This document shows, piece after piece, positions 6,493 to 14,428 of a stretch of DNA of 24,570 nucleotides. Source of the stretch: Cyanobacteria bacterium UBA4641 (GTDB lineage: Bacteria > Cyanobacteriota > Vampirovibrionia > Gastranaerophilales > Gastranaerophilaceae); the NCBI GenBank assembly GCA_002405805.1, contig DHMN01000048.1:1-24570 (forward strand). Direction: 5' to 3'. The notes beneath the pieces were generated by a model. It saw nothing but the letters and a program-made list of their open reading frames with translations. It was not told where the DNA came from and searched no databases. A program made the translations under genes and the position numbers. Within the stretch, counting starts at the first letter, position 1. Each line of letters begins with the position of its first letter.

Positions 6493-8772
6493 TTAAAAAT
6501 CGTATTCAGGCACAACAAACGGCTCATTATTTGCATCTTTATCCACAAATGCCAAATAATAATCCATTGCATCCTGTTTACAATTTTCATAAGATTTTTC
6601 AGGAATCAATTCAATGTGTTTTTGAGTTCTGTCACCTGAATAATTACCTAAAACAGTTGCATATTTTTCAATCTCAGATTTATCAAGTCCGCCACCATAA
6701 GCTTTTGTCTTGGCATCCGTTCCTGATGGTCTGATTTCGATGTATTTATTATCAAATTCAAGATATGTACCATCTCCGACAAACTTGATTGATTTTAAGT
6801 TATCAAAGTTTAAACCGTCCTTATTAAAATTATCATTTAAGACCGTTTTTATATCGTCAAGAGAGATAATTCCCTGACGTTTTGCAATCGCCATTGACAA
6901 GTAGAACATATCATTTTTTGTTCTCAAAGCTTCACCTGCGATTTTAGCCTCTTTTAATTTATTGATATCAGGCTCAGATTCGTTGTAATACGCAATATCA
7001 ACACGAGTATCAAATTTGCCGATAATTTTGTTATCAGAAAATACTTCTTTCAAATATTGAGACAAGTAAATTCCAGATTCTGCCAATTTTGAAACAAGAG
7101 CAGATGCGACAACGATAGCCTCTGTTGCACTTTTTTCTCTCATTGCAACGGCACATCTGCCATGTTGAGATTTAATCAACTCTTCAGTACCCATAATCAT
7201 TCCGCCTGATTCTTCACCGCCAAATAAAAGTATTGGATTTACTCCCAAATCAATTGAATTACCGAAAACATCATCAACTATAACACTGTCATTTGGATTG
7301 TTTTTCAATTTCAATTCAACTTTTTTCATAATATTGGCAATTTCTTTAAATCCGACAGGAACATTAACAACTTTAACTCCGTTATTTTTAGCCCATTCAT
7401 CCCAAGATAGAGCAGACGCAGTTGTCTTAATCATAAATCTTGGATGATTTTCCCACAAACCTTGAGTTTTCAATTGTTTTGACCAAAAATCCATCAACAT
7501 CAAAAATGCTTGGTTTGCAGTAAATACAGTGAGCACTCTGCCATCACCAAACTCAATATAATCAATACCCAAAGATTTTAATTCAGGGATTCTGTCTGAA
7601 CTTTCAGTCTGAGTAATAGTTAATCGGTCATGGTCTGGGTCAGTAATTAAAACAACTGTACCGACAGGATATTCCTTCAAATTCTCATCATAATGCAATG
7701 TATCAATTACTGGAAAAAACTTTGTACCATCAGCTTTCTTAGCCAAAACCGTAGCATCAACCGAATAGTCATAGAAAGCTTTTTCACCTTTTGGAGTAAC
7801 ATCATATTTACCGATTGAATGGAAAAATGGGTCTTCTTCTGTATTAAACCAAACGAATTTATCTTCAATACCCAGCTTTTTCAATACTCTTGATAGTGTG
7901 CGGTAAGCTGAACCTCCAACATTTTCAATCGCGATTTTTGATTTAAAGTTTTTAATCAAGTTCAAGTTTACATCTTTTGCAACGCCTGATTTTAGGTATT
8001 CAACATACAAATCAACGCCATCATCAATAGATTTCATAACTGATTCATTAATTAATGGATTATCTTTTGCTGAGATTTTAATTTCATAAGAGCCGTTTTT
8101 CTTAACTTCATCAAAAACTTCTTGAATTTTATTAACAAATTCCATTGATTCTTCCGGCAAATATTGACTACCTTGTGAATTCAAATCTTTTGTTGCATTT
8201 TTTACAGAGATTCCGTGACTTGATGTGATATATTCACCACCCAACAAATCCAACTTGAATGCTAAAAATGATGCCAACCAAATCGGAATAGTTTTTTTGC
8301 CAACAGGTACAAGAGTTTCAATACCATTCGCAGCTTGGATTCTTGCAATAGCATCTAAAAACAATTGTGAATTGTATCGAACTTCACACCCTGCAACTTT
8401 GATAATTCTTTTATCACCGTATTTTTCTTTTGCAACAAGAGCTTTTGCCAATGTTGCAAGCACAATACCTACCAAATTAATAGGAAATCTTGTATCTTGA
8501 GGGAACAAAATATTTTGCGGTCCGCGAATACCTGCGGTTGAAACCTTTGCCTCTTTGGCATAGTTTGCAAACCAATCTTCCAAATTTAACCCTTGCGGAT
8601 TTGTATCTTTGTCATAAGGCGCCAAATGCTCCTTTTTCAACACAAAAGAAAATTCACCATCTTGTGAAAAATCCATCAAATTAAGATTTTTTACATAATC
8701 AGGGGTTTTATCGTACACACTTTTAAATAACTCATTTTCTAAAACGTTATCTGATGTTTTTAACTCAACCAT
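6493..8772 (-). CDS. Phosphoglucomutase/phosphomannomutase-family enzyme (large form)
   Basis: Member of the alpha-D-phosphohexomutase superfamily, which moves a phosphate between C1 and C6 of a hexose and so links glycolysis with glycogen, LPS or cell-wall sugar synthesis. Family motifs occur in order: VSTAGIRGP (78-85); active-site phosphoserine loop ITSSHGIS with S185; magnesium loop DPDHDR (378-383); sugar-binding GGEESGG (518-524); phosphate-binding RPSGTD (681-686). All four domains are thus present. At 759 residues it is clearly longer than the usual 450-600; the extra length is spread between the serine loop and metal loop and between the sugar and phosphate loops. The serine loop lacks the common Asn-Pro after His. 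GTAAAGGAGAG precedes the ATG. Glucose versus mannose or another substrate cannot be decided from sequence alone. Confidence 0.93.
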   Translation of the reverse strand: MVELKTSDNVLENELFKSVYDKTPDYVKNLNLMDFSQDGEFSFVLKKEHLAPYDKDTNPQGLNLEDWFANYAKEAKVSTAGIRGPQNILFPQDTRFPINLVGIVLATLAKALVAKEKYGDKRIIKVAGCEVRYNSQLFLDAIARIQAANGIETLVPVGKKTIPIWLASFLAFKLDLLGGEYITSSHGISVKNATKDLNSQGSQYLPEESMEFVNKIQEVFDEVKKNGSYEIKISAKDNPLINESVMKSIDDGVDLYVEYLKSGVAKDVNLNLIKNFKSKIAIENVGGSAYRTLSRVLKKLGIEDKFVWFNTEEDPFFHSIGKYDVTPKGEKAFYDYSVDATVLAKKADGTKFFPVIDTLHYDENLKEYPVGTVVLITDPDHDRLTITQTESSDRIPELKSLGIDYIEFGDGRVLTVFTANQAFLMLMDFWSKQLKTQGLWENHPRFMIKTTASALSWDEWAKNNGVKVVNVPVGFKEIANIMKKVELKLKNNPNDSVIVDDVFGNSIDLGVNPILLFGGEESGGMIMGTEELIKSQHGRCAVAMREKSATEAIVVASALVSKLAESGIYLSQYLKEVFSDNKIIGKFDTRVDIAYYNESEPDINKLKEAKIAGEALRTKNDMFYLSMAIAKRQGIISLDDIKTVLNDNFNKDGLNFDNLKSIKFVGDGTYLEFDNKYIEIRPSGTDAKTKAYGGGLDKSEIEKYATVLGNYSGDRTQKHIELIPEKSYENCKQDAMDYYLAFVDKDANNEPFVVPEYDF

Positions 8773-8821
8773 AACTCTCTCCTTTACAATTTCCTAAATA
8801 ATACAATAAAAATACATTAAT

Positions 8822-8833
8822 AAGTAGCTACTT
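8822..8833. promoter_or_regulatory. Perfect 12-bp palindrome, candidate operator
   Basis: AAGTAGCTACTT is a perfect inverted repeat in the spacer between the divergent phosphohexomutase and acyltransferase genes. It covers the place where the -35 box of the rightward promoter should be, and that box is poor. This is the layout expected for an activator or repressor site, but no regulator is identified. Confidence 0.35.
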
Positions 8834-8847
8834 GAAGGATTTTTGTG

Positions 8848-8853
8848 TATAAT
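8848..8853 (+). promoter_or_regulatory. -10 box of the acyltransferase operon
   Basis: A consensus TATAAT lies 29 nt before the chosen ATG at 8882. There is no good -35 at 16-18 bp (TAGCTA region). Transcription starting near 8860 excludes an upstream ATG at 8843 as the translation start. Confidence 0.5.
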
Positions 8854-8881
8854 ACAGATACAGATTATGGAGAGAGAAAAT

Positions 8882-9568
8882 ATGGCAAAACAGAAGAAAC
8901 AATACTCTACGAGAAAAGCCTCTCAATTCAACATTTGGAGGTCATTATTCCAATTTCTCGTATGTAAAATCGGCTATATGATTAGACTTAAACTGGTGTA
9001 CAGACTGGAAGTTCACGGTCTTGAAAATGTCCCAAAAGATAATAAATATATCGTTTGTCCAAACCATTTATCAACACTTGACCCACCATTGATGGTTGCA
9101 GTTATGCCAAGAAGTGTTTCATTTATGGCAAAAAAAGAACTATTTGATATTCCATTTTTGAGATGGTGGATTGACTGGCTTGGAGCATTTGCTGTAAATA
9201 GAGAAAGTCTTGGACCATCTACAGTTAAAACCGTTCAAGAAATCAAAGACAGTAACTGGGTATTAGGAATGTTTCCTCAAGGGACAAGAGGAGTTCCGGG
9301 AGAAATTAAAGGCGTTACAAAAGGATTTGCAGGTCTTGCAAAACTTACAAAATGTGACATTTTGCCTGTAGGTATCATTGGAACTAACGAAGTTAAAAGA
9401 TGGCCTTTTACTGGAAAAATTATTGTTAAAATAGGCAAAATTATACCTTACGATAAAAATACAGAACTTGTAAAAGACAAATGGATTGAACAAATTCAAG
9501 AACTTACAGGATTCAAATACGTAGAAGACGACAAATCAGTTGAAACCAAAAACGGAGGCGCAGAATAG
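8882..9568 (+). CDS. 1-acyl-sn-glycerol-3-phosphate acyltransferase (PlsC family), copy 1
   Basis: Probably adds the second fatty acid to lysophosphatidic acid to give phosphatidic acid at the inner face of the membrane. The 228-residue protein has the four PlsC blocks: NHLSTLDPP (N61-H62, D67; catalytic HX4D), GAFAVNRES (101-109), FPQGTRG (131-137) and ILPVGIIG (about 160-167). Residues 18-40 are hydrophobic and may sit in the membrane. The start is the ATG at 8882, with GGAGAG upstream; an earlier in-frame ATG at 8843 overlaps the promoter -10 box and is rejected. The second acyltransferase starts 2 nt after the stop codon. The fatty acyl or acceptor specificity could differ from standard PlsC. 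Confidence 0.94.
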   Translation: MAKQKKQYSTRKASQFNIWRSLFQFLVCKIGYMIRLKLVYRLEVHGLENVPKDNKYIVCPNHLSTLDPPLMVAVMPRSVSFMAKKELFDIPFLRWWIDWLGAFAVNRESLGPSTVKTVQEIKDSNWVLGMFPQGTRGVPGEIKGVTKGFAGLAKLTKCDILPVGIIGTNEVKRWPFTGKIIVKIGKIIPYDKNTELVKDKWIEQIQELTGFKYVEDDKSVETKNGGAE

Positions 9569-9570
9569 GA

Positions 9571-10281
9571 ATGAGCAAGGAAGTACGAAATTTCAACCGA
9601 AGATATGCAAAAGAATACAATATATTCAGAACAATTTTTTACATGAGTTTTCTATATATTGTTGTATATGGATTTTTCCTGATATTCTACAATTTTAAAG
9701 TAGAAGGTCGCAAAAACATCCCTGCCCACAAAGCAAAATCCGGCAAATATATATATGCAGCAAACCATGTATCCATATTTGACCCTCCAATGGTTGCAAT
9801 GGCGGCAAATTGTCCTGTTGCATTTATGGCAAAGAAAGAATTATTTGAACCAACAGAAAAATTAAGCTGGCTGGTAAAACGTCTCGGAGCTTTCTCTGTT
9901 GACCGCGTAAAACCTGAAATTGCGACATTCAAGACTGTAAGAGATATTGTCAGCACAAGTTGGTCTTTGGGAATTTTCCCTCAAGGCGGAACCAGACCTT
10001 ACGGAAAACTTGAAGATATCCGAAAAGGTTTTGTAGTAATAGCGAAAAACGCAAAAGCGGATATCGTTCCTGTTGCGATTGCAAAATGGGACGGTTATCC
10101 AAAACTAAAACCGTTCACAAGACGTAATGTTGCAATCAGAGTAGGGAAACCTATTCCGTACACTCTAAGTACAGAAGAGATTATCTACGAATGGTGCAAA
10201 CAAATTTCTGAAATGGCAGATTATGAAAACTGTGCACCATTACCTGAATCAATGCAAACAAAAGAAATCCAAGCGGTTTAA
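9571..10281 (+). CDS. 1-acyl-sn-glycerol-3-phosphate acyltransferase (PlsC family), copy 2
   Basis: A second acyltransferase of 236 residues directly behind the first (2 nt apart), so the two are co-transcribed. A strongly hydrophobic segment lies at about 22-40. PlsC blocks: NHVSIFDPP (N65-H66, D71), LGAFSVDR (105-112), FPQGGTRP (136-143) and DIVPVAIA. The third block has one extra Gly compared with the usual FPEGTR, which lengthens the loop that holds the glycerol phosphate. The GGAGG in the upstream gene's end serves as ribosome-binding site. The two copies are only moderately alike, so this is an old duplication or two distinct enzymes, perhaps for different acyl chains or for another lipid. 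It ends before a decayed repeat and a strong terminator. Confidence 0.93.
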   Translation: MSKEVRNFNRRYAKEYNIFRTIFYMSFLYIVVYGFFLIFYNFKVEGRKNIPAHKAKSGKYIYAANHVSIFDPPMVAMAANCPVAFMAKKELFEPTEKLSWLVKRLGAFSVDRVKPEIATFKTVRDIVSTSWSLGIFPQGGTRPYGKLEDIRKGFVVIAKNAKADIVPVAIAKWDGYPKLKPFTRRNVAIRVGKPIPYTLSTEEIIYEWCKQISEMADYENCAPLPESMQTKEIQAV

Positions 10282-10323
10282 GATAATCGTCTTTGCGAGG
10301 AACATTGATTTTCAAATTATATT

Positions 10324-10396
10324 GTCATTCTGAAAGCTTAGAAAATTTGTGAGAGTTTACGAGTACAAAATTTTCTTGCTATTCAGAATCTCAAAC
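10324..10396. repeat. Degenerate intergenic palindromic element
   Basis: GTCATTCTGAA (10324-10334) faces TTCAGAATCTC (10382-10392), and inside them GAAAATTTGT (10341-10350) faces ACAAAATTTTC (10365-10375), so the whole 70 bp folds imperfectly on itself. The outer arms match a type of short dispersed palindrome (GTCATTCTGAA...TTCAGAATCTC) that I recall from many bacterial genomes. Just before it, TCGTCTTTGCGAGGAA (about 10289-10304) looks like a fragment of another such family. No coding potential. Confidence 0.5.
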
Positions 10397-10424
10397 AGAA
10401 CAAATTTAAAATATTAATACTAGA

Positions 10425-10454
10425 AATAAAGCCCCTTTTGCAAGGGGCTTTATT
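10425..10454. terminator. Bidirectional rho-independent terminator
   Basis: AATAAAGCCCCTT and AAGGGGCTTTATT form a perfect 13-bp stem with a TTGC loop, flanked by A/T-rich tracts on both sides. It separates the convergent acyltransferase operon and the Pro-rich protein gene and can serve both. Confidence 0.95.
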
Positions 10455-10487
10455 TTATCTAAAGAAAGGAATTTTACTTATAAATCA

Positions 10488-11621
10488 TTACACTTGATTC
10501 AATTTTTCAAGTGCTGTTTTAGCTGTTTCAGCTACACCTGGGTCTGAGTCATTTTGAGCAATTGTGAAGACTGTTGTCAAATCTTTTTTGTATGCAGGGT
10601 TTTGGATATAGCTCAAAGCTTCAATTGCTGATGCTCTTACCATTGGGTTAGGGTTGTCTTTCAAATTGTCAACGATTGTAACTGCTCCCGGTAATTCAGT
10701 TAAAGGAACTGTTGTGTTTGACAATTTTGCAACTTCATCACCGTACAATTTTTGCATTATTGCTGATGTGAACAATGCATAACTTTTGTTTCTTTCAGCT
10801 TGCTCTTGTGGAGTGATTTTGTTTGCTAATTGTTTATCTGCATCTGTTACATCTTTGCCACTCATAACTTTTTCTCTTGCAGCTGTTTGTTCAGGTGTTG
10901 GACCTTCCAATTTGCTTGAGTCAAAGTTGATGATATTTGTCAAAGCATCAAATACTTTTGTATCTACTAATTCAGTAGCTTTTTCAGGTGATTCTTTTAC
11001 CATATTAGCAATTTCTTCCATAGCTGATGCTTGAACATCAAAGTCAGGGTTTGACAATTTTGCGATGAAAGAGTTCAAATCAACTTGTGGAGTAACTGTT
11101 TCAGATGGAACTACTTCAGGTTTTGCTTCTGTTTTAGGAGCTTCTGCTGCTTTTGGAGCCTCAGGAGTTGCCTCTGCTTTTGGAGCTTCAGGAGCTGAAA
11201 CTGTTGGAGCAGGAACTACAGGAGCTGTAGGTTGAGCTTGAGGAACTTCTGTTACAACTGCCGGAGCTGGTGCTGCCGCAGGAGCCGGAGTTTGTGCAAC
11301 CGGAGCTGCAGGACTTTCAACTTGTGCCGGTTGAGGAGCTTGAACTGTCGCTACAGGAGCTTGCATAACAGGAGCTACAGGTGGGTAATATGGTTGAACC
11401 GGTGCCTGTGGATAATTATATACAGGAGCTTGCGGATATGTATAATATGGCATTGTAGTTTGTGCATATTGTGCATTATTAGCAGGAGCTCCTACTGTCG
11501 GATTGTTAATTTCAATGTTTACTGCATTTAATTTCGGTTGTTGTTGGGGTACAGGCATATATGTTGTCTGTTGTTGTACCATGTATGGATTTGTGATTGG
11601 TACACTTGGAATTTGATTCAT
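10488..11621 (-). CDS. Pro/Ala-rich protein with C-terminal HEAT-like helical repeats
   Basis: A 377-residue protein of unknown function. Residues 1-180 are low complexity and disordered: first Gln/Tyr/Pro-rich with repeats such as YPQAPVYNYPQAPV (62-75), then Ala/Pro/Val and Ala/Pro/Glu/Lys. Residues 181-377 look alpha-helical, with HEAT-like units (for example NPDFDVQASAMEEIANMV, NPNPMVRASAIEALSYI and NDSDPGVAETAKTALEKL), interrupted by a charged segment (about 240-280). There is no signal peptide or membrane segment, so it is probably cytoplasmic. A long flexible tether plus a helical solenoid suggests a scaffold or adaptor. GGAAAGGAAAA lies before the ATG. It is a single-gene unit with a strong terminator. 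I recall similar tail repeats in scaffold proteins but cannot name a family. Confidence 0.85.
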   Translation of the reverse strand: MNQIPSVPITNPYMVQQQTTYMPVPQQQPKLNAVNIEINNPTVGAPANNAQYAQTTMPYYTYPQAPVYNYPQAPVQPYYPPVAPVMQAPVATVQAPQPAQVESPAAPVAQTPAPAAAPAPAVVTEVPQAQPTAPVVPAPTVSAPEAPKAEATPEAPKAAEAPKTEAKPEVVPSETVTPQVDLNSFIAKLSNPDFDVQASAMEEIANMVKESPEKATELVDTKVFDALTNIINFDSSKLEGPTPEQTAAREKVMSGKDVTDADKQLANKITPQEQAERNKSYALFTSAIMQKLYGDEVAKLSNTTVPLTELPGAVTIVDNLKDNPNPMVRASAIEALSYIQNPAYKKDLTTVFTIAQNDSDPGVAETAKTALEKLNQV

Positions 11622-11794
11622 AAGTTTTTCCTTTCCTACATAAAATTGAGTCTATTACCATTCTACCGTTTAAATACCTATGAAGAAAAAATATTGCTAA
11701 AATTGCCTTATATTTTAATAAAACTTTACATTAAAAGTTAAAAAGCCCACTATAAGTGGATTTCAAATATTACATTTTTTAAAGACTTATTTTA

Positions 11795-11824
11795 TTGGAA
11801 ACAGACAAATTTTTATGTTAAAAT
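11795..11824 (+). promoter_or_regulatory. Putative promoter of the transketolase-ftsEX operon
   Basis: TTGGAA (11795-11800), an 18-bp spacer and TAAAAT (11819-11824), giving a start at about 11831 and a leader of about 50 nt. The 259-nt gap that contains it also holds a small CCACT/AGTGG hairpin at 11747-11759. No gene is seen in the gap. Confidence 0.35.
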
Positions 11825-11880
11825 TGTATTGTTAAGATATAAAAAGTGGTCGAAACACCATATATACTTTGAGGATATAG

Positions 11881-12834
11881 ATGAAGATAGATAAAAATAA
11901 GAAAAATCCTATGCGTAAAGCTTTCGGAAAAACTTTAGCGCAAATTGGGGAAGTTAATGAAAAAATTGTTGTCATGGATGCAGATTTGGCATGCTCAACA
12001 CAAACTAAAATGTTTGCAGACAAATTTCCGAACAGATTTTTTGACTGCGGTATTGCAGAACAAGACATGGTAGCAACAGCAGCAGGCTTGGCATCTCAAG
12101 GTAAAATACCTTTTGCGGCAAGTTTTGCGGTATTTGCAACAGGCAGAACTTATGACCAAATAAGAAATGCAGTTTGTTATCCGAAATTCAATGTTAAAAT
12201 TGTCGGTACACATGGCGGTATAACTGTAGGAGAAGACGGCGCAACTCACCAAGCACTTGAAGATGTTGCATTGATGCGCAATCTACCAAACATGACAGTA
12301 ATCGTTCCGGCTGACAGCAAAGAATGTGAAGAGGCAATTAAATTTGCCGCCGAGCATGACGGATCGGTTTATATAAGAGTTGCAAGAAGTAGTGTAACAG
12401 ATATCTTTGATGACAATTACAAATTTAATCCGAATAAAGCTCTTATTGTAAATGAAGGTAAGGATATTTCAGTATTTTCAAACGGTGAAACTCTTGCAGA
12501 ATGTTTGATTGCAGCAGAAAAACTTGAAAAAGAAGGGATTTCTGTTGAAGTTATTAATGTTCCTGTAGTTAAACCGCTTGATACAAAAACAGTTATTGAA
12601 AGTGTTTCTAAAACGAATTTAGCCGTTACTGTAGAAAATCACTCAATAATTGGCGGACTTGGTTCTGCTATTTGTGAAGTTTGTTCAGAAAACAGACCTA
12701 CAAAAATAAAAAGAATCGGTATTAACGATGAATTTGGACAAAGCGGAACTGCAGATGAACTCATGGAATATTATAAATTAGACTCTGATAGTCTGGTTGA
12801 AAGAATCAAAAGTTTTTATAAAGAAAATAAATAA
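11881..12834 (+). CDS. Transketolase, C-terminal (pyrimidine-binding) subunit
   Basis: A 317-residue protein corresponding to the second half of transketolase: the pyrimidine-binding domain (about 10-175) and the C-terminal domain (about 190-310). The TPP-activating glutamate is E60 in CGIAEQDM, and the substrate loop GTHGGITVGEDGATHQ is present. Such split subunits work as a pair with an N-terminal TPP-diphosphate-binding subunit. Here the upstream DNA is a 259-nt gap and then an unrelated gene on the other strand, so the partner must be elsewhere. A DXS-type enzyme is ruled out by length. GAGGATATAG precedes the ATG. ftsE follows after 18 nt, making this the first gene of a five-gene operon. 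The expected role is carbon shuffling in the non-oxidative pentose phosphate pathway. Confidence 0.93.
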   Translation: MKIDKNKKNPMRKAFGKTLAQIGEVNEKIVVMDADLACSTQTKMFADKFPNRFFDCGIAEQDMVATAAGLASQGKIPFAASFAVFATGRTYDQIRNAVCYPKFNVKIVGTHGGITVGEDGATHQALEDVALMRNLPNMTVIVPADSKECEEAIKFAAEHDGSVYIRVARSSVTDIFDDNYKFNPNKALIVNEGKDISVFSNGETLAECLIAAEKLEKEGISVEVINVPVVKPLDTKTVIESVSKTNLAVTVENHSIIGGLGSAICEVCSENRPTKIKRIGINDEFGQSGTADELMEYYKLDSDSLVERIKSFYKENK

Positions 12835-12852
12835 TTAACAAGGAAATTAATA

Positions 12853-13530
12853 ATGATAACATTTCAAAATGTCACAAAAAGATACAAAAACGACCATTAT
12901 GCATTAAAAAATGTAAGTTTGGAAATCCATTCAGGAGAATTTGTATTCATTGTCGGCGCATCAGGAGCTGGTAAATCGACCTTGATGAAATTGCTTTACA
13001 GTGAAGAAAAACCAACAAGTGGTGTTATTTCAATCGGCGGATTAAATATCGCAAATATCGCAAATAACAAAATTCCAAATCTTAGAAGATGCATGGGTAT
13101 TGTATTTCAGGATTATAAACTACTACAAAACCAAAGTGTGTACGATAACGTTGCTTATGTTATCCGCACAATGGGGATTAGTAGCAAAGAAATCGATGCC
13201 AGAGTAAACGGAGCATTGAAAATTGTTGGTTTGCACGAAAAAATGCGCGCAAAACCTTCTGAATTATCAGGTGGAGAACAACAAAGAGTAGGTATTGCAA
13301 GGGCTATCGTAAACGGTCCGCCGTTATTGATTGCAGATGAACCTACAGGAAACCTTGACCCTAAAAACTCAATGGAAATCATGCAAATTCTTGACCAAAT
13401 TAACCAAAGGGGTATTACAGTTATTGTGTCAACACACGATAACGCAATGGTTGACTATTTCAGAAAAAGAGTTATCACCTTGGACCAAGGTGAAATAGTA
13501 AGAGACATACAAGCAGGTACTTATGAATAA
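12853..13530 (+). CDS. ftsE: Cell division ATP-binding protein FtsE
   Basis: ABC ATPase of 225 residues that pairs with FtsX at the inner membrane and uses ATP hydrolysis to control peptidoglycan hydrolases during division. Complete motifs: Walker A GASGAGKST (35-43), Q-loop Q86 in FQDYKLL, signature LSGGEQQR (138-145), Walker B LLIADEP (158-164) and H-loop STHD. FQDYKLL and DEPTGNLDP are typical for FtsE. ACAAGGAAA lies before the ATG. The end overlaps the ftsX start by 8 nt, and the two are translationally coupled. Confidence 0.96.
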   Translation: MITFQNVTKRYKNDHYALKNVSLEIHSGEFVFIVGASGAGKSTLMKLLYSEEKPTSGVISIGGLNIANIANNKIPNLRRCMGIVFQDYKLLQNQSVYDNVAYVIRTMGISSKEIDARVNGALKIVGLHEKMRAKPSELSGGEQQRVGIARAIVNGPPLLIADEPTGNLDPKNSMEIMQILDQINQRGITVIVSTHDNAMVDYFRKRVITLDQGEIVRDIQAGTYE

Positions 13531-14422
13531 AAATTTAAAATCAAATGTAAAAAAGCACATACCAAAAGACTGGCTATGTGAATTGAGAATATTATATAGA
13601 CTTGGAAAAGAGACATTCGGCGACATCATCAGAACAGGCTGGGTAAATGTGGTTATCATCACAACAATGGCTGCAATTTTGATGATATTTGGAGCATGTT
13701 TTAGAACTGCATTATCTATTTCTGCTTTTTCTAAAGAATTAGGAAGTGCGCTGGAAATTTCAGTTTACCTGAAAAATCATGCTGAAGTCAGTGAAGTCAA
13801 AAAAGAAATTCAACAATTTGAGCATGTCGAAACAATTACGGTAATTCCAAAATCTGAATCATGGTCGAAATTAAAAACAGAAATGAGTTTGCCAAACATT
13901 GAAAACCCATTGCCTGACACTCTCCACGTAAAAGTAGATTCCCCTGAAAGCTTACAACCTGTATTTGATAACATCAAAAAAATCAGAGCAGTTGAAGATA
14001 TGAGTTATGCCAAAGATTTGGCTGCAAAAATTGAACTCGTAAACCATGTCTTAAAAACAATTACACTAATTGTAATTGCGATAATGGCACTATTAACAAT
14101 CACAATTATCAACAACACAATTCAATTGGTTATCCAATCGAGAAAAGAAGAAATTGAGATTATGAGATTGATGGGTGTAAGTAACTGGTATATCAGATTT
14201 CCATTCATTATGCAAGGTGCATTTTATGGTTTCACAGGTTCATTATTAGCAATGTTTCCATTGAAATACATTCAAAACGGACTTATTAATGTACACAAGT
14301 TCTTTATGATTCCATCTCCTGCTAATGCTCAAAATATTGTACTGATTGTAATGTTTTCAATGAGTATTTTGTTTGGTGCCGTTGGTAGTTTTTGGTGTAT
14401 CAAAAAACACCTACAGGTATAA
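13523..14422 (+). CDS. ftsX: Cell division protein FtsX
   Basis: Membrane partner of FtsE, 299 residues. Topology from hydrophobicity: cytoplasmic N-terminus (1-40), TM1 (about 41-62), a large extracytoplasmic domain (about 63-172, containing SALEISVYLKN, typical of FtsX), TM2 (about 176-198), a cytoplasmic coupling region RKEEIEIMRLMGVSNWYIR that contacts FtsE, TM3 (about 221-243) and TM4 (about 268-292). The extracytoplasmic loop is where FtsX usually recruits a hydrolase activator (EnvC-like) or a hydrolase. No such partner is encoded in the window. The next gene starts 6 nt after the stop codon. Confidence 0.95.
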   Translation: MNKNLKSNVKKHIPKDWLCELRILYRLGKETFGDIIRTGWVNVVIITTMAAILMIFGACFRTALSISAFSKELGSALEISVYLKNHAEVSEVKKEIQQFEHVETITVIPKSESWSKLKTEMSLPNIENPLPDTLHVKVDSPESLQPVFDNIKKIRAVEDMSYAKDLAAKIELVNHVLKTITLIVIAIMALLTITIINNTIQLVIQSRKEEIEIMRLMGVSNWYIRFPFIMQGAFYGFTGSLLAMFPLKYIQNGLINVHKFFMIPSPANAQNIVLIVMFSMSILFGAVGSFWCIKKHLQV

Positions 14423-14428
14423 TCATCA

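Noticed and set aside
8843..8881. Upstream in-frame ATG for acyltransferase copy 1
   Set aside because: The -10 box TATAAT at 8848-8853 lies inside this extension, and a proper GGAGAG site points to 8882.
11232..11531. Plus-strand frame rich in Arg, Ser and Cys
   Set aside because: It is the antisense of the Pro/Ala-rich repeats at 10488-11621; the odd composition is a mirror of that repeat.
11747..11759. Small CCACT/AGTGG hairpin as terminator
   Set aside because: Only five base pairs, with no adjacent operon end in the right orientation; it is not supported as a terminator.
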